A DNA stretch of 56,363 nucleotides from an uncultured Oscillospiraceae bacterium (GTDB taxonomy: Bacteria > Bacillota > Clostridia > Oscillospirales > Oscillospiraceae), in assembly GCA_905234855.1 (NCBI GenBank), contig CAJOIU010000011.1:4582-60944 (forward strand), given 5' to 3'. Of this stretch, positions 42,558-50,353 are shown piece by piece (the stretch's first letter is position 1; each line of letters opens with the position of its first letter). The translations under genes were made by a program, and so were the position numbers. The notes beneath the pieces are model-generated. The model made no database searches. It worked only from the letters and a program-made list of their open reading frames with translations, and was not told the origin of the DNA.

Positions 42558-42586
42558 ATTATAACGGTATGTACGCGAGATTTCTA
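42558..42586 (-). promoter_or_regulatory. promoter of lysA
   Basis: TAGAAA (42586-42581), 17 nt, TATAAT (42563-42558). Confidence 0.55.
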
Positions 42587-42623
42587 TAGGGAATCTTCAT
42601 TTTTTTCGGAAAAGCGGCGCCGA

Positions 42624-42740
42624 TCAGCCCGCTTCCTCCTCCGCTTCCATGTATTCGTAATACTCCGCTTCGCTGGCAAACAGCATATAGCCGCCGTCCA
42701 CCTTCCCATAAAAGCCGCTGGCCGTGAAATATCCGCGCAT
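42624..42740 (-). CDS. 38-residue small protein, GYF-type
   Basis: A short frame starts MRGYFTASGFYGKVDGGYML and continues FASEAEYYEYMEAEEEAG before TGA. It follows a perfect AGGAGG site at 8-nt spacing, the strongest site in the area, which supports translation. Aromatic residues (F5, Y11, Y18, F21, Y27, Y28, Y30) recur with glycines, and I recall similar short Clostridial proteins of unknown role. It lies between lysA and a lipoprotein gene with no partner at operon distance. Confidence 0.65.
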   Translation of the reverse strand: MRGYFTASGFYGKVDGGYMLFASEAEYYEYMEAEEEAG

Positions 42741-42811
42741 GACGGTGTCCTCCTGTTTTTGTTTTCTGAGGACAGGATATCATTACGGCTGTACGATAAA
42801 ACGGACAGCAA

Positions 42812-42839
42812 ACCGGCGCCCCGAAAACGGGACGCCGGT
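42812..42839 (-). terminator. weak terminator of the first lipoprotein gene
   Basis: CCGGCG(C/T)CCCG stem around AAAA, followed on the minus strand by TTTGCTGTCCGTTTT. Confidence 0.45.
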
Positions 42840-42866
42840 GCGTAAGTATGGGGTTTTTCCTCAGGC

Positions 42867-43364
42867 TCAGGCCTGCGGCTCGCCGGTGGGCTCGCCGGAG
42901 GGGACGCCGGCGCCCATGGCCTCGCGGGCTTCCTGAATCGCCGTGAAGATGGGCTGCGCCGCGGGATCGTCAGCGGTGTACTGACCCTTGTCGATGCCGC
43001 CGGTGTAGGTTTCGCCCTGCCAGGTAACGCTCAGACCCTTGGTAGCCTGATCGCCGTTATCGGTCTCCTCGAAGGTCACGGTGCCGGTCACGCCGTCCAC
43101 GGTGATCTCCAGCTCGCCGTTGGCGGGCATCGGATTGCCGGTGGGTTCGCCGGAAGCATCGCCCTCAGCGGGAGCCTCGGGAGCGGCAGGGGCCTCAGCA
43201 GCAGGGGCAGCGGGAGCCTCGGCAGCGGGAGCGGCGGGGGCAGCGGCAGGAGCCTCGGCAGGAGCCTCGGCGGCGGGAGCGGCGGCCTCCTCGGAAGAGC
43301 TGCCGCAGGCGCACAGCGCGAGGACCATCATGAGAGCCAGAGCAAGCGCAAGAAACTTTTTCAT
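42867..43364 (-). CDS. lipoprotein with Ala/Pro/Glu linker and DNGDQ domain
   Basis: The 165-residue protein has a lipoprotein signal (MKKFLALALALMMVLALCACGS, lipid cysteine at about 20), an Ala/Pro/Glu linker (25-80) ending SGEPTGNPMPANGE, and a compact C-terminal domain with DNGDQ (102-106) and IDKG (124-127). The domain matches the end of the lipoprotein at 43533-44375 with the same 22-residue spacing, so the two are paralogues. It ends PSGEPTGEPQA. Cell-surface protein of unknown function. Own promoter and a good AAGGAG site. Confidence 0.8.
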   Translation of the reverse strand: MKKFLALALALMMVLALCACGSSSEEAAAPAAEAPAEAPAAAPAAPAAEAPAAPAAEAPAAPEAPAEGDASGEPTGNPMPANGELEITVDGVTGTVTFEETDNGDQATKGLSVTWQGETYTGGIDKGQYTADDPAAQPIFTAIQEAREAMGAGVPSGEPTGEPQA

Positions 43365-43410
43365 CGTATGATCTCCTTTTTATAGTATTTCCCATGCAGG
43401 GAACAGCGAG

Positions 43411-43439
43411 AGTATAGCACATACCCCTGCCTATGGCAA
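43411..43439 (-). promoter_or_regulatory. promoter of the first lipoprotein gene
   Basis: TTGCCA (43439-43434), 17 nt, TATACT (43416-43411) with TGC extension. Confidence 0.7.
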
Positions 43440-43480
43440 GAGAAAAATTACAAAAAGAAACAGTTTTTCCCCGCGCGCAG

Positions 43481-43510
43481 AAAACCGCCCCGGCGTTTTT
43501 GCCGGGGCGG
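43481..43510 (-). terminator. terminator of the second lipoprotein gene
   Basis: 10-bp stem CCGCCCCGGC/GCCGGGGCGG (43485-43494 with 43501-43510) then TTTT on the minus strand, 23 nt after the stop. Confidence 0.8.
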
Positions 43511-43532
43511 CTGCGGTATGGATGATTTCGGA

Positions 43533-44375
43533 TCAGGCAGCCCAGCTCGGGTCGAAGGCGGCATGGACAGCGTCCACGATCTCCTGATCGGCCGCATCGC
43601 CGGAATCAGCGACCCATTCGCCCTTGTCGATGCTGCCGGCAACGTCCTTGCCGTCCACGGTGATGACGAAGCTCTTCGTCATCTGATCGCCGTTGTCGAC
43701 ATCGGCATAATGCGCCGTGACGGTCTCGCCGTTCAGCTCGATCTCATAATCCTGCTCAGTATCGCCTCCGCTGGGCTCGCCGGAAGGCTCCTCGCCCTCG
43801 GCAGGCTCCTCGGTGGGCTCGCCGGAGGCTTCGTCGGAAGCGGGCATGGGGTTCGCGGCCATCTCGGCGGCCATCTGCTCGTTGAAGGCAATGGCTTCGT
43901 CGATCTCGGCTTGGGTGAAGTAGATGTGATAGAGACCCTCGCCCATGGAGGTAACGGCGTCGGTCACGGTGATGGTAACGTCGCCGGTGATGCCGGAGAC
44001 GGTGACCAGCTCGGCGGTGGGATACTGGAAGGGGCCGCCGGGGGTGACGTTCGAATAGGAGACCGTACCCTCGCTGGCCGTGATGCCGGCGCCGAAGCCG
44101 TCGGCCGCGAGCTTCCCATCGTCGGGCGCGCCGAGGTCGGCGGGAGCGTCGCACTGGAAGAAGAACACGAGGTCTTCCCCGGCGGGGAGGTTATAGGTCT
44201 CGCCGGTGGAGAAGGTGACGAGATAGGTCTCGCCGGCGGGAGCGGCAGCGGGGGCCTCCGCCGCGGGTGCCTCGGCGGCAGGGGCAGCAGCCGGAGCCTC
44301 GGGCGCGGAGCCGCCGCAGGCGCACAGCGCGAAGACCATCATGGCCGCCAGCATAAGTGCAAGAATCTTTTTCAT
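43533..44375 (-). CDS. larger lipoprotein paralogue with DNGDQ domain
   Basis: The 280-residue protein starts MKKILALMLAAMMVFALCACGG (lipid cysteine about 20). After a short Ala/Pro/Glu linker it has a domain ETYLVTFSTGETYNLPAGED through GLYHIYFTQAEIDEAI (about 50-175), a second linker with SGEPTEEP and SGEPSGG, and the C-terminal domain with DNGDQ (227-231) and IDKG (249-252) shared with the neighbouring lipoprotein. Upstream in-frame codons exist but only this ATG gives the signal peptide. Function unknown. Confidence 0.82.
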   Translation of the reverse strand: MKKILALMLAAMMVFALCACGGSAPEAPAAAPAAEAPAAEAPAAAPAGETYLVTFSTGETYNLPAGEDLVFFFQCDAPADLGAPDDGKLAADGFGAGITASEGTVSYSNVTPGGPFQYPTAELVTVSGITGDVTITVTDAVTSMGEGLYHIYFTQAEIDEAIAFNEQMAAEMAANPMPASDEASGEPTEEPAEGEEPSGEPSGGDTEQDYEIELNGETVTAHYADVDNGDQMTKSFVITVDGKDVAGSIDKGEWVADSGDAADQEIVDAVHAAFDPSWAA

Positions 44376-44421
44376 GGTTATCCTCCTAAAAAAATTTCCC
44401 TTGCGGGTTTTTTCCGCTTCT

Positions 44422-44450
44422 ATTATGGCACAAATCCGCGCCATTGTCAA
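44422..44450 (-). promoter_or_regulatory. promoter of the second lipoprotein gene
   Basis: TTGACA (44450-44445), 17 nt, CATAAT (44427-44422). The -35 overlaps the T run of the terminator just upstream. Confidence 0.75.
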
Positions 44451-44480
44451 AAAAAGAGAGAGCCGCATCCAGCGGCTCTC
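44449..44480 (-). terminator. terminator of the ncRNA candidate
   Basis: GAGAGCCGC/GCGGCTCTC stem (44472-44480 with 44458-44466) followed by a seven-T run on the minus strand (44455-44449). Confidence 0.85.
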
Positions 44481-44634
44481 GGATGAACTATAAACGCCCC
44501 TGCGCGCAGCGAGTCGGAAAGGAGTTTCCTTGCATGAGAAAGCATCAAGAGGAGAAAGGGGTATTGGTTTGCAAAAGCCCATGATGCAGGGGCGGTGGCG
44601 GCATTCGAAACGCATCGTGCGCTCTCCATCCGCC
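44450..44634 (-). ncRNA. candidate free-standing structured RNA, about 180 nt
   Basis: The segment is bounded by its own promoter (44638-44666) and a strong terminator, with no credible gene inside. The RNA's 5' end pairs with its 3' end just before the terminator (CGGATG 44632-44627 with 44485-44480); a 9-bp helix CGCCCCTGC/GCAGGGGCG follows (44594-44586 with 44503-44495). Between them lies a bubble of 32 nt (with a GCGCA-CGA-TGCGT hairpin) against 9 nt (TTTATAGTT). Size and end-pairing recall 6S RNA, but I could not confirm this. It lacks the conserved cores of SRP RNA, RNase P and tmRNA. Confidence 0.5.
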
Positions 44635-44637
44635 TAC

Positions 44638-44666
44638 AATAAAACATAAAAAACCCGCTTCGTCAA
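44638..44666 (-). promoter_or_regulatory. promoter of the ncRNA candidate
   Basis: TTGACG (44666-44661), 17 nt, TTTATT (44643-44638). The -35 lies in the loop of the preceding terminator-like hairpin. Confidence 0.5.
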
Positions 44667-44676
44667 GGGGTTTTTT
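44648..44676 (-). terminator. second terminator-like hairpin downstream of the beta-helix gene
   Basis: AAAAAACCC/GGGTTTTTT stem (44676-44668 with 44656-44648). Confidence 0.55.
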
Positions 44677-44687
44677 CAAATATTGCC

Positions 44688-44727
44688 AAAAAATAAACAT
44701 AAAGGATATTTCACCTTTATGTTTATT
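44688..44727 (-). terminator. AT-rich terminator of the beta-helix protein gene
   Basis: A perfect 14-bp A/T-rich stem (44714-44727 with 44692-44705, 8-nt loop) runs into six T on the minus strand. It lies about 45 nt after the stop in a markedly AT-rich patch (44680-44755). Confidence 0.75.
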
Positions 44728-44771
44728 AATTTATATTAAATATTTTTAATTTCTCCGAAGCGATCCGCGGT

Positions 44772-46547
44772 TCAGAAAGCGGGGGGAGGCGCTTCGCCGT
44801 TGGCCTGATAATAGGCCGCGAAGTCCTCGAAGCCGTAGGCGCCGAACTCGATCAGCATGGAAAACGGCATCTGGCTCTCGTCATAGCCCGCCTCGAACAC
44901 GGAATCGAGCGCGGCGTTGAATTCGTCGTAGAACTCGTCCTGCTGGAGCTGGGAGCGGATATACTCGATATACAGGTCGAAGAGATCCACGCCGTTTTCC
45001 GGCTCGCCGGAGGCCAGCACCACGCGCGGCTCATTCGACGCGCCGTTCACGTTCCCGGAGGCCGCCGCGATCACGGGCTGGACATAGGTGTCCCACGAGG
45101 TCTGGTAGCTGGAGAAGCTGTTGCCCGCCGCCCAGAGGCCGGATTCCTCCCGCAGCCAGTCGAGACTGCCGTAGGTATCGGCTGTGTATTCGGGCGCGGG
45201 GGAAACGGCCTCGGGATACCGATTCGCCTCATATTCGCCGTTATACTGCCCGCCGCCGTATACGTTGATGGTCACATCGCACTCGCCGTCCTTCACGACC
45301 TCGCCGGTCAGAACGGCTCCGTCGAAGAGATTGATCTCCACGACGCCGCCCTCATAGCAGTAGATATCGCCGACAAGCTCGGTATCCCACAGGTTCACGT
45401 AGACCTTGCCCGCGCCCATGCCGTTTTCGTATTCCACCATGACGGCATAATCCGCATTGCAGGCGGAGGTGTCGCAGTTTACGATATAATGATGCGTGAC
45501 GCCGCCCTGCTCGTGGATGACCGCGCTGCCGGTCGCCTCATACGCACAGTCGAAGGAGAAGGTGGTATCGCCGGAGGCGTTCGCCGGGGAGGGCATCGCC
45601 TGATGTCCGTCGAAGATCTCCGGGCCGTAGAGCGAGCAGTCCTTCAGAACGACGACGCTGTTGTTATGCGCGTTCATGACACACTCGGAGACGTTCGAAT
45701 GAAGGGTGGAGTTTTCCAGCACATAGATCGAAGAACCCGCCGCGTAGATGCCCGCTGAGCCGGCGGTATTCGACTCGGCATAGGTGTCCTTCACTTGGAA
45801 GAAGCCGCCGCCAAAGTCGGTGGACAGGGCGCTGGAGGCGCCGCCGTTCGTGCGGATGACGCAGTTATCCACATAGAACGTGCCGCCGAAGGTAGCGTCG
45901 AGGCCGTGGCCTTGATTATTGTTCGTGATAACGGTGGAATCGTGGATATCGATCACGGAGCCGTTCGCGGCAAAGGCGCCGTTCGAGGTGGAGCCGGAGG
46001 CGCAGAGGATCGTCACGTTGTCAAGATCGACCGCCGTGCCCTCGCCGGTGGCCAAAACGCCCGCCGCCATGCCGAACTTGCTCCCGTATTCGTTGCGGCT
46101 GTCGGAATAGAACTCGTCCTCGGTCAGCACGCCGTCGCCGTTATCGTCGCGGTACTCGCCGCTGATGAAGCCATAGGACAGGAAGGTGTCGCCGGAAAAG
46201 GCCACGGACGCGCCGTTCTCCACATAGGCCGCAGAGGCGCCGCGGATATTCTCGCCCACGATGGCGCCGGACAGGGGAAATACCGCCACGTCGCCATAGA
46301 AGGCATACGCCGTGCCGGGCTCCACGGTTTTGACGTACCCGTCCACCGTGACGACGGGAACGCTGCCCGCCGGGGCGGCGAGGCGGCTCGTCTCGTCGAT
46401 GGTGAGGCGGTACAGATGCAGCGGCTCCGTCACCGCAAAGACCGCGCCGTCGGTAAGGTCGAGGTAATCTTCCGCCGAGGCGAAGGCCGCCGTGCCGAGG
46501 CTCAGCACAAAGACCAGCGCCAGAAGAATGCCGAACAGTCGTTTCAT
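44772..46547 (-). CDS. exported parallel beta-helix-like protein
   Basis: The 591-residue protein starts MKRLFGILLALVFVLSLGTAAFASA after AAGGAGG. After the signal peptide (1-25) it has many short hydrophobic-turn units (DNVTILCASGSTSNGAF; VIDIHDSTVITNNNQGHG; IYVLENSTLHSNVSEC; VEINLFDGAVLTG), as in pectate-lyase-like right-handed beta helices. An EF-like DDNGDGVLTEDEF lies near residue 145. The end (about 430-591) is helical with LASGEPENG and ends GEAPPPAF. No anchor is visible. It may bind or cut polysaccharide; no catalytic site could be assigned. Confidence 0.78.
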   Translation of the reverse strand: MKRLFGILLALVFVLSLGTAAFASAEDYLDLTDGAVFAVTEPLHLYRLTIDETSRLAAPAGSVPVVTVDGYVKTVEPGTAYAFYGDVAVFPLSGAIVGENIRGASAAYVENGASVAFSGDTFLSYGFISGEYRDDNGDGVLTEDEFYSDSRNEYGSKFGMAAGVLATGEGTAVDLDNVTILCASGSTSNGAFAANGSVIDIHDSTVITNNNQGHGLDATFGGTFYVDNCVIRTNGGASSALSTDFGGGFFQVKDTYAESNTAGSAGIYAAGSSIYVLENSTLHSNVSECVMNAHNNSVVVLKDCSLYGPEIFDGHQAMPSPANASGDTTFSFDCAYEATGSAVIHEQGGVTHHYIVNCDTSACNADYAVMVEYENGMGAGKVYVNLWDTELVGDIYCYEGGVVEINLFDGAVLTGEVVKDGECDVTINVYGGGQYNGEYEANRYPEAVSPAPEYTADTYGSLDWLREESGLWAAGNSFSSYQTSWDTYVQPVIAAASGNVNGASNEPRVVLASGEPENGVDLFDLYIEYIRSQLQQDEFYDEFNAALDSVFEAGYDESQMPFSMLIEFGAYGFEDFAAYYQANGEAPPPAF

Positions 46548-46620
46548 GTGTGTCTCCTCCTTGATGATATATTGGGGTATGCTTATCTCCGCGCAAACGC
46601 CGCCGGACGCCTGCGATGGA

Positions 46621-46951
46621 TCACTCATAGATCAGAATGCTGCCCGCCGCCCGGATCGCCTCGAACTCAACGTAGTCCGTAATGCTGAAATAATCCCCCT
46701 CGGGAACCACGCTGCCCCGGGGATAGTCGTCCGGGATCACGCTGCCGTGGGGATACCTCAGCGTAACCCCCCGATTGATATTGGCGCTGTCCAGCGTAAC
46801 GACGACGGTATCTCTGCACCAGTCCCTGCCGCCGACATATTCGCGGCTCACCTCTTCGCCGAGCTCAGGCTGCTGGACCGGCTCCTCCTCCGCAGGCGCA
46901 CAGCGCCAACAGCATGACCGTTGCCAAAAGCATCACCGTGATCCTTTTCAT
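46621..46951 (-). pseudogene. small lipoprotein gene split by a frameshift
   Basis: From ATG 46951 the frame codes MKRITVMLLATVMLLALCAC and then GGGAGPAA before TGA at 46867-46865: a lipoprotein signal that stops at 28 residues. One base further, the frame reads EEEPVQQPELGEEV and runs on as SREYVGGRDWCRDTVVV to a stop at 46621. Together they form an ordinary lipoprotein of about 110 residues. The shift point lies in GGAGGAGGAG. It may be a true mutation, an assembly error, or less likely programmed +1 frameshifting. The ATG overlaps the nrnA stop by 4 nt. Confidence 0.75.
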
Positions 46952-47922
46952 CGTGCTTCTCCTCCCTTTTTTGCTTCTGTCTTCTCCAGCAGCGCCGCGA
47001 GGATCACCGCCTCCAGCGCCGCCGGATCGCCCGCACATACCGCGCCCGCCGCGTCGGGATGCCCGCCGCCGCCCACGGCGCGGAACACCTCCCCCGCGTT
47101 CACGGAGCCGTCCGTCCGCAGGGAGAGCTTCCATGTCCCGTCCGGCAGCTCGCGCAGCATCACGCCCGCCCATACGCCCTCCGGCGTCATGGTGAGGAGC
47201 GACAGCTTGTCCATATCGTCCTCGCCCGCGCCGCAGGCCTCGATCACGGAAAGCGGCAGCGTCATCACGCACACGCCCGCCGCAGGAAAGCGCATCGCCT
47301 CGAACAGCGCCGCCTCCAGCTTCAGCCGCGCCACGCTTTTCGTCTCGAAGAGCGCCCGCGTGAGGCCGAACACATCGAAGCCCGCGTCGTGCAGCGCCGC
47401 CGCGATGGCGAGGGTGCGCCCCGTCGTCCCCGCGGTACGGAAGCCGTTCGTATCGGTGGCAAGCGCCACATACAGCGCCTCGGCGATCTCCGGCGTCATG
47501 TCCACGCCCAGCGCCTGCAATATGAGATACACCAGCTCACCCGCCGCGGCGCTGTCCGACTCCAAGAGCGTTTCGGCGGCATAGCCGCCGTTCGTGCCGT
47601 GGTGGTCGACGGCAAGATCCGTCCGCGCCGCCAAATGCTCCCAGCCGGGGGGGAACTGCCCCGCGCCGGGGGTATCCACCGCCGCGATAAAATCCGGAGC
47701 GAAGGCCGCCGGAGCAAAATACGGCTCAAGATATTTCCGATACCGGATCATGGAGGCGCGGTTTTCCGCGATATAGGCCGTTTTTCCCAGCGCCCGCAGG
47801 CCAAGGCAAAGCGCGCAGCCGCTGCCCGCCGCGTCGCCGTCCGGGCGGATATGGGTGATGATGAGGATATTCTCCGCCGCCCGAAGCCGTTCGGCGGCGG
47901 TCTCCACGGAAATCAGCTTCAT
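46948..47922 (-). CDS. nrnA: DHH/DHHA1 family phosphoesterase, NrnA-like
   Basis: The 324-residue protein starts MKLISVETAAERL; upstream in-frame codons have no site. It shows the DHH motifs THIRPDGDAAGSG (23-35), DTPGAG, VDHHGTNGG and the C-terminal DHHA1 nucleotide motif VGGGGHPDAAGA. NrnA-type enzymes degrade nano-RNAs and pAp, and some cut pApA from c-di-AMP. The stop overlaps the start of the small lipoprotein gene (ATGA). Confidence 0.9.
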   Translation of the reverse strand: MKLISVETAAERLRAAENILIITHIRPDGDAAGSGCALCLGLRALGKTAYIAENRASMIRYRKYLEPYFAPAAFAPDFIAAVDTPGAGQFPPGWEHLAARTDLAVDHHGTNGGYAAETLLESDSAAAGELVYLILQALGVDMTPEIAEALYVALATDTNGFRTAGTTGRTLAIAAALHDAGFDVFGLTRALFETKSVARLKLEAALFEAMRFPAAGVCVMTLPLSVIEACGAGEDDMDKLSLLTMTPEGVWAGVMLRELPDGTWKLSLRTDGSVNAGEVFRAVGGGGHPDAAGAVCAGDPAALEAVILAALLEKTEAKKGGEAR

Positions 47923-47947
47923 GGTTCGCCTCCCGTTCCTTATCAAA

Positions 47948-47977
47948 ATTTTAACACGAAACCGCCTCCCATTGCAA
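47948..47977 (-). promoter_or_regulatory. promoter of nrnA
   Basis: TTGCAA (47977-47972), 18 nt, TAAAAT (47953-47948). Confidence 0.55.
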
Positions 47978-47985
47978 CAATATGT

Positions 47986-48014
47986 TTGAACGCCGCGGCT
48001 GGATATGATACTAT
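47986..48014 (+). promoter_or_regulatory. promoter of the alpha-galactosidase gene
   Basis: TTGAAC (47986-47991), 17 nt, TACTAT (48009-48014) with a TGA extension. It is divergent from the nrnA promoter. No cre-like operator was recognised by eye. Confidence 0.5.
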
Positions 48015-48049
48015 AGTGGCGACATCGCACAAACGGGAGGCGCAATCCT

Positions 48050-50353
48050 ATGATCGAAGTGCATGACGGGCTGTTCTGCCTGCATACGAAATCCACCTCC
48101 ATGCTCCTGCGCCGGACGGCGTTTGGGCATCTGGAGCTGGTGCATTACGGCGCGGCAGCCGATGCCGCGGACGCGGACGCGCTCGCCGTAAAGCGCACCA
48201 TCGCCTACGGCTGCGCCACAAATTACGCCGCGAACGATCCGACCTACTGCCTTGACGTTGTCCCGCTCGCATGGTCGGGCGAGGCGCGGGGCGATTACCG
48301 CGAAGCGCCGATCGAATGGGACACCGACCTCGGCGCGGCTTCGGATTTTCGCTATGCCGCCCATGAGATCCTCGACGGCGCGGCGATTATGGAGCGGCTG
48401 CCGCAGGCGCGCACGCCCGATCAGACGCTGGCAATCACCCTGACCGACGAGGCGGGCGCGGAGCTGATCTTATTCTTCTCCGTATTTGGAGATACGGACG
48501 TCATCACCCGACGCGCGGTGCTGAAAAACACCTCTGACACGCCCATCACGGTGAAAAAGCTCATGAGCTCCCTGCTCGACCTGCCGGGGCGGTTCGTCAT
48601 GACCACCTTCAGCGGCGGCTGGATCGCGGAGGCGCGCGCCGAGCGGGTTCCCGTCGGTGCTGCCCGCGTCGTGAACGAGGCCGTCACGGGCTTTTCCTCC
48701 AACCGGCACAATCCGGGCTTTCTGCTCTCCGAGCCGGACGCGGGGGAGGATCACGGCAGGGTCTACGGCTTCAACCTCATCTGGAGCGGCAACCATTACG
48801 CCGCCGCGCAACGCTCCTTCCAAGGGATCACCCGCGTCATGCAGGGCGTTTCCCCGGCGGATTTTGCAAAAAAACTCGCCCCCGGCGAGAGCTTCTGTAC
48901 GCCGGAGGCCGTGATGAGCTTTTCGGACGCGGGGTTCAACGGTCTCTCCGCCCATATGCACGACTTTGTGAACCGCCACATCGTCCCCGCCCATTGGCAG
49001 GAGCGGGAACGCCCCGTGCTGTATAACAGCTGGGAGGGCTGCGGCATGGATTTCACCGAGCGGCGGCTCGTGGAGCTGGCGAAAAAGGCCGCCAAGCTCG
49101 GCTGCGAGCTGTTCGTTCTCGACGACGGCTGGTTCGGCGCGCGCAACAGCGAAACGGCCGGCCTCGGCGACTATGCCGTGAACAAAAAGAAGCTGCCGGA
49201 CGGCCTCACGGGTCTTGCGGACAAGCTCCGCGCCCTCGGCCTCGATTTCGGTCTGTGGTTCGAGCCGGAGGCCGTGAACCCCGACAGCGACCTGTACCGC
49301 GCCCATCCAGACTGGGCGATTACCGAACCGGGACGGGAGCCCGTTTACGGAAGAAACGAGCTGCTGCTCGATCTCACCCGCCCGGAGGTGCGCGATTACA
49401 TCGTCGATTCCGTAGGCGCGGTGCTGGACAGCGCCGATATCCGCTATGTCAAATGGGACATGAACCGGCACAGCACCGCCCTCGGCGCAAAGGCATACGA
49501 CTATATCCTCGGCTTCTATGACGTACTGCGCCGCATCTTTGCGCCGCGGCCGGAGATCCTGCTCGAAAACTGCGCCTCCGGCGGCAACCGCTTCGACCTC
49601 GGCGTTTTGTGCTTCGGCCCGCAGGTCTGGGCATCGGACGATACCGACCCCATCGAGCGGCTCGATATCCAGAACGGTCTGTCGTATCTCTACCCGCTCT
49701 CCTGCATGGGAACGCACGTTTCCGCCGCGCCCCATTCGCAGACGCTGCGGCAGACCCCCCTTTCCACCCGGGGCAACGTGAGCTTTTTCGGGCTTTTGGG
49801 GTATGAGCTGGATCTGAAATTCCTCAGCTCCGTGGACGAGAAGGACATCCGCAGCCAGATCGAGTTTTATAAAAAATACCGCTCCCTGTTCCAGTTCGGG
49901 CGCTTTACCCGCCTGCCCGCGCCGGAAGGGGAGACCCGCTGGCAGGTCGCCCGGGAGGACTGCGCCGCGGCGGGCATGTTCTATCGCCTCGCCCCCGCCG
50001 CCCCCGGCATGGACGAGCTGCGCCTCGCCGATCTCGCGCCCAAGGCACGGTATACCGTCATGGCGCGGCAGCAGAACCTGCGGGTGGGGGATTTCGGCGA
50101 GCTTGTCCGCTATGTAGTGCCGGTGCGCCTCAACCCCAAGGGCGTCGTCATGAGCACCGCCGACTCTATCTATGTCATGCCCGACTGCGCGGAGGTCATG
50201 GAAGCCTCCGGCGCGGCGCTCATGAGCGGCATCCGGCTCGAAAACCGCTACGCCGGCACGGGCTATAACGAAAACATCCGTATGCTCCGGGACTTCGGCT
50301 CCCGGGTGTATATCGTCCAGAAGCAGAAGGAATGGGGCGATTCGGAGACGTGA
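48050..50353 (+). CDS. GH36 alpha-galactosidase
   Basis: The 767-residue protein has the GH36 arrangement: N-terminal beta domain (about 1-330), a TIM barrel with NSWEGCGMDFTERRLVELA, LFVLDDGWFGARN, FGLWFEPEAVNPDSDLY, the nucleophile region KWDMNRH (D470) and the acid/base region WASDDTDP (D530 start), then a C-terminal beta domain. There is no signal peptide, so it works on imported alpha-galactosides (raffinose, melibiose type). Its stop overlaps the next start by 4 nt (GTGA). Confidence 0.95.
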   Translation: MIEVHDGLFCLHTKSTSMLLRRTAFGHLELVHYGAAADAADADALAVKRTIAYGCATNYAANDPTYCLDVVPLAWSGEARGDYREAPIEWDTDLGAASDFRYAAHEILDGAAIMERLPQARTPDQTLAITLTDEAGAELILFFSVFGDTDVITRRAVLKNTSDTPITVKKLMSSLLDLPGRFVMTTFSGGWIAEARAERVPVGAARVVNEAVTGFSSNRHNPGFLLSEPDAGEDHGRVYGFNLIWSGNHYAAAQRSFQGITRVMQGVSPADFAKKLAPGESFCTPEAVMSFSDAGFNGLSAHMHDFVNRHIVPAHWQERERPVLYNSWEGCGMDFTERRLVELAKKAAKLGCELFVLDDGWFGARNSETAGLGDYAVNKKKLPDGLTGLADKLRALGLDFGLWFEPEAVNPDSDLYRAHPDWAITEPGREPVYGRNELLLDLTRPEVRDYIVDSVGAVLDSADIRYVKWDMNRHSTALGAKAYDYILGFYDVLRRIFAPRPEILLENCASGGNRFDLGVLCFGPQVWASDDTDPIERLDIQNGLSYLYPLSCMGTHVSAAPHSQTLRQTPLSTRGNVSFFGLLGYELDLKFLSSVDEKDIRSQIEFYKKYRSLFQFGRFTRLPAPEGETRWQVAREDCAAAGMFYRLAPAAPGMDELRLADLAPKARYTVMARQQNLRVGDFGELVRYVVPVRLNPKGVVMSTADSIYVMPDCAEVMEASGAALMSGIRLENRYAGTGYNENIRMLRDFGSRVYIVQKQKEWGDSET

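Noticed and set aside
41144-42623. Lysine riboswitch for lysA
   Set aside because: The leader between promoter and ATG is only about 30 nt.
44450-44634. SRP RNA, RNase P RNA or tmRNA
   Set aside because: The GGAAGGAAGC-type SRP loop, the RNase P GAGGAAAGUCC core and a tmRNA tag frame are all absent.
44447-44647. 66-codon minus-strand frame in the ncRNA region
   Set aside because: No ribosome-binding site, unlike-protein composition, and the segment is better explained as a structured RNA.
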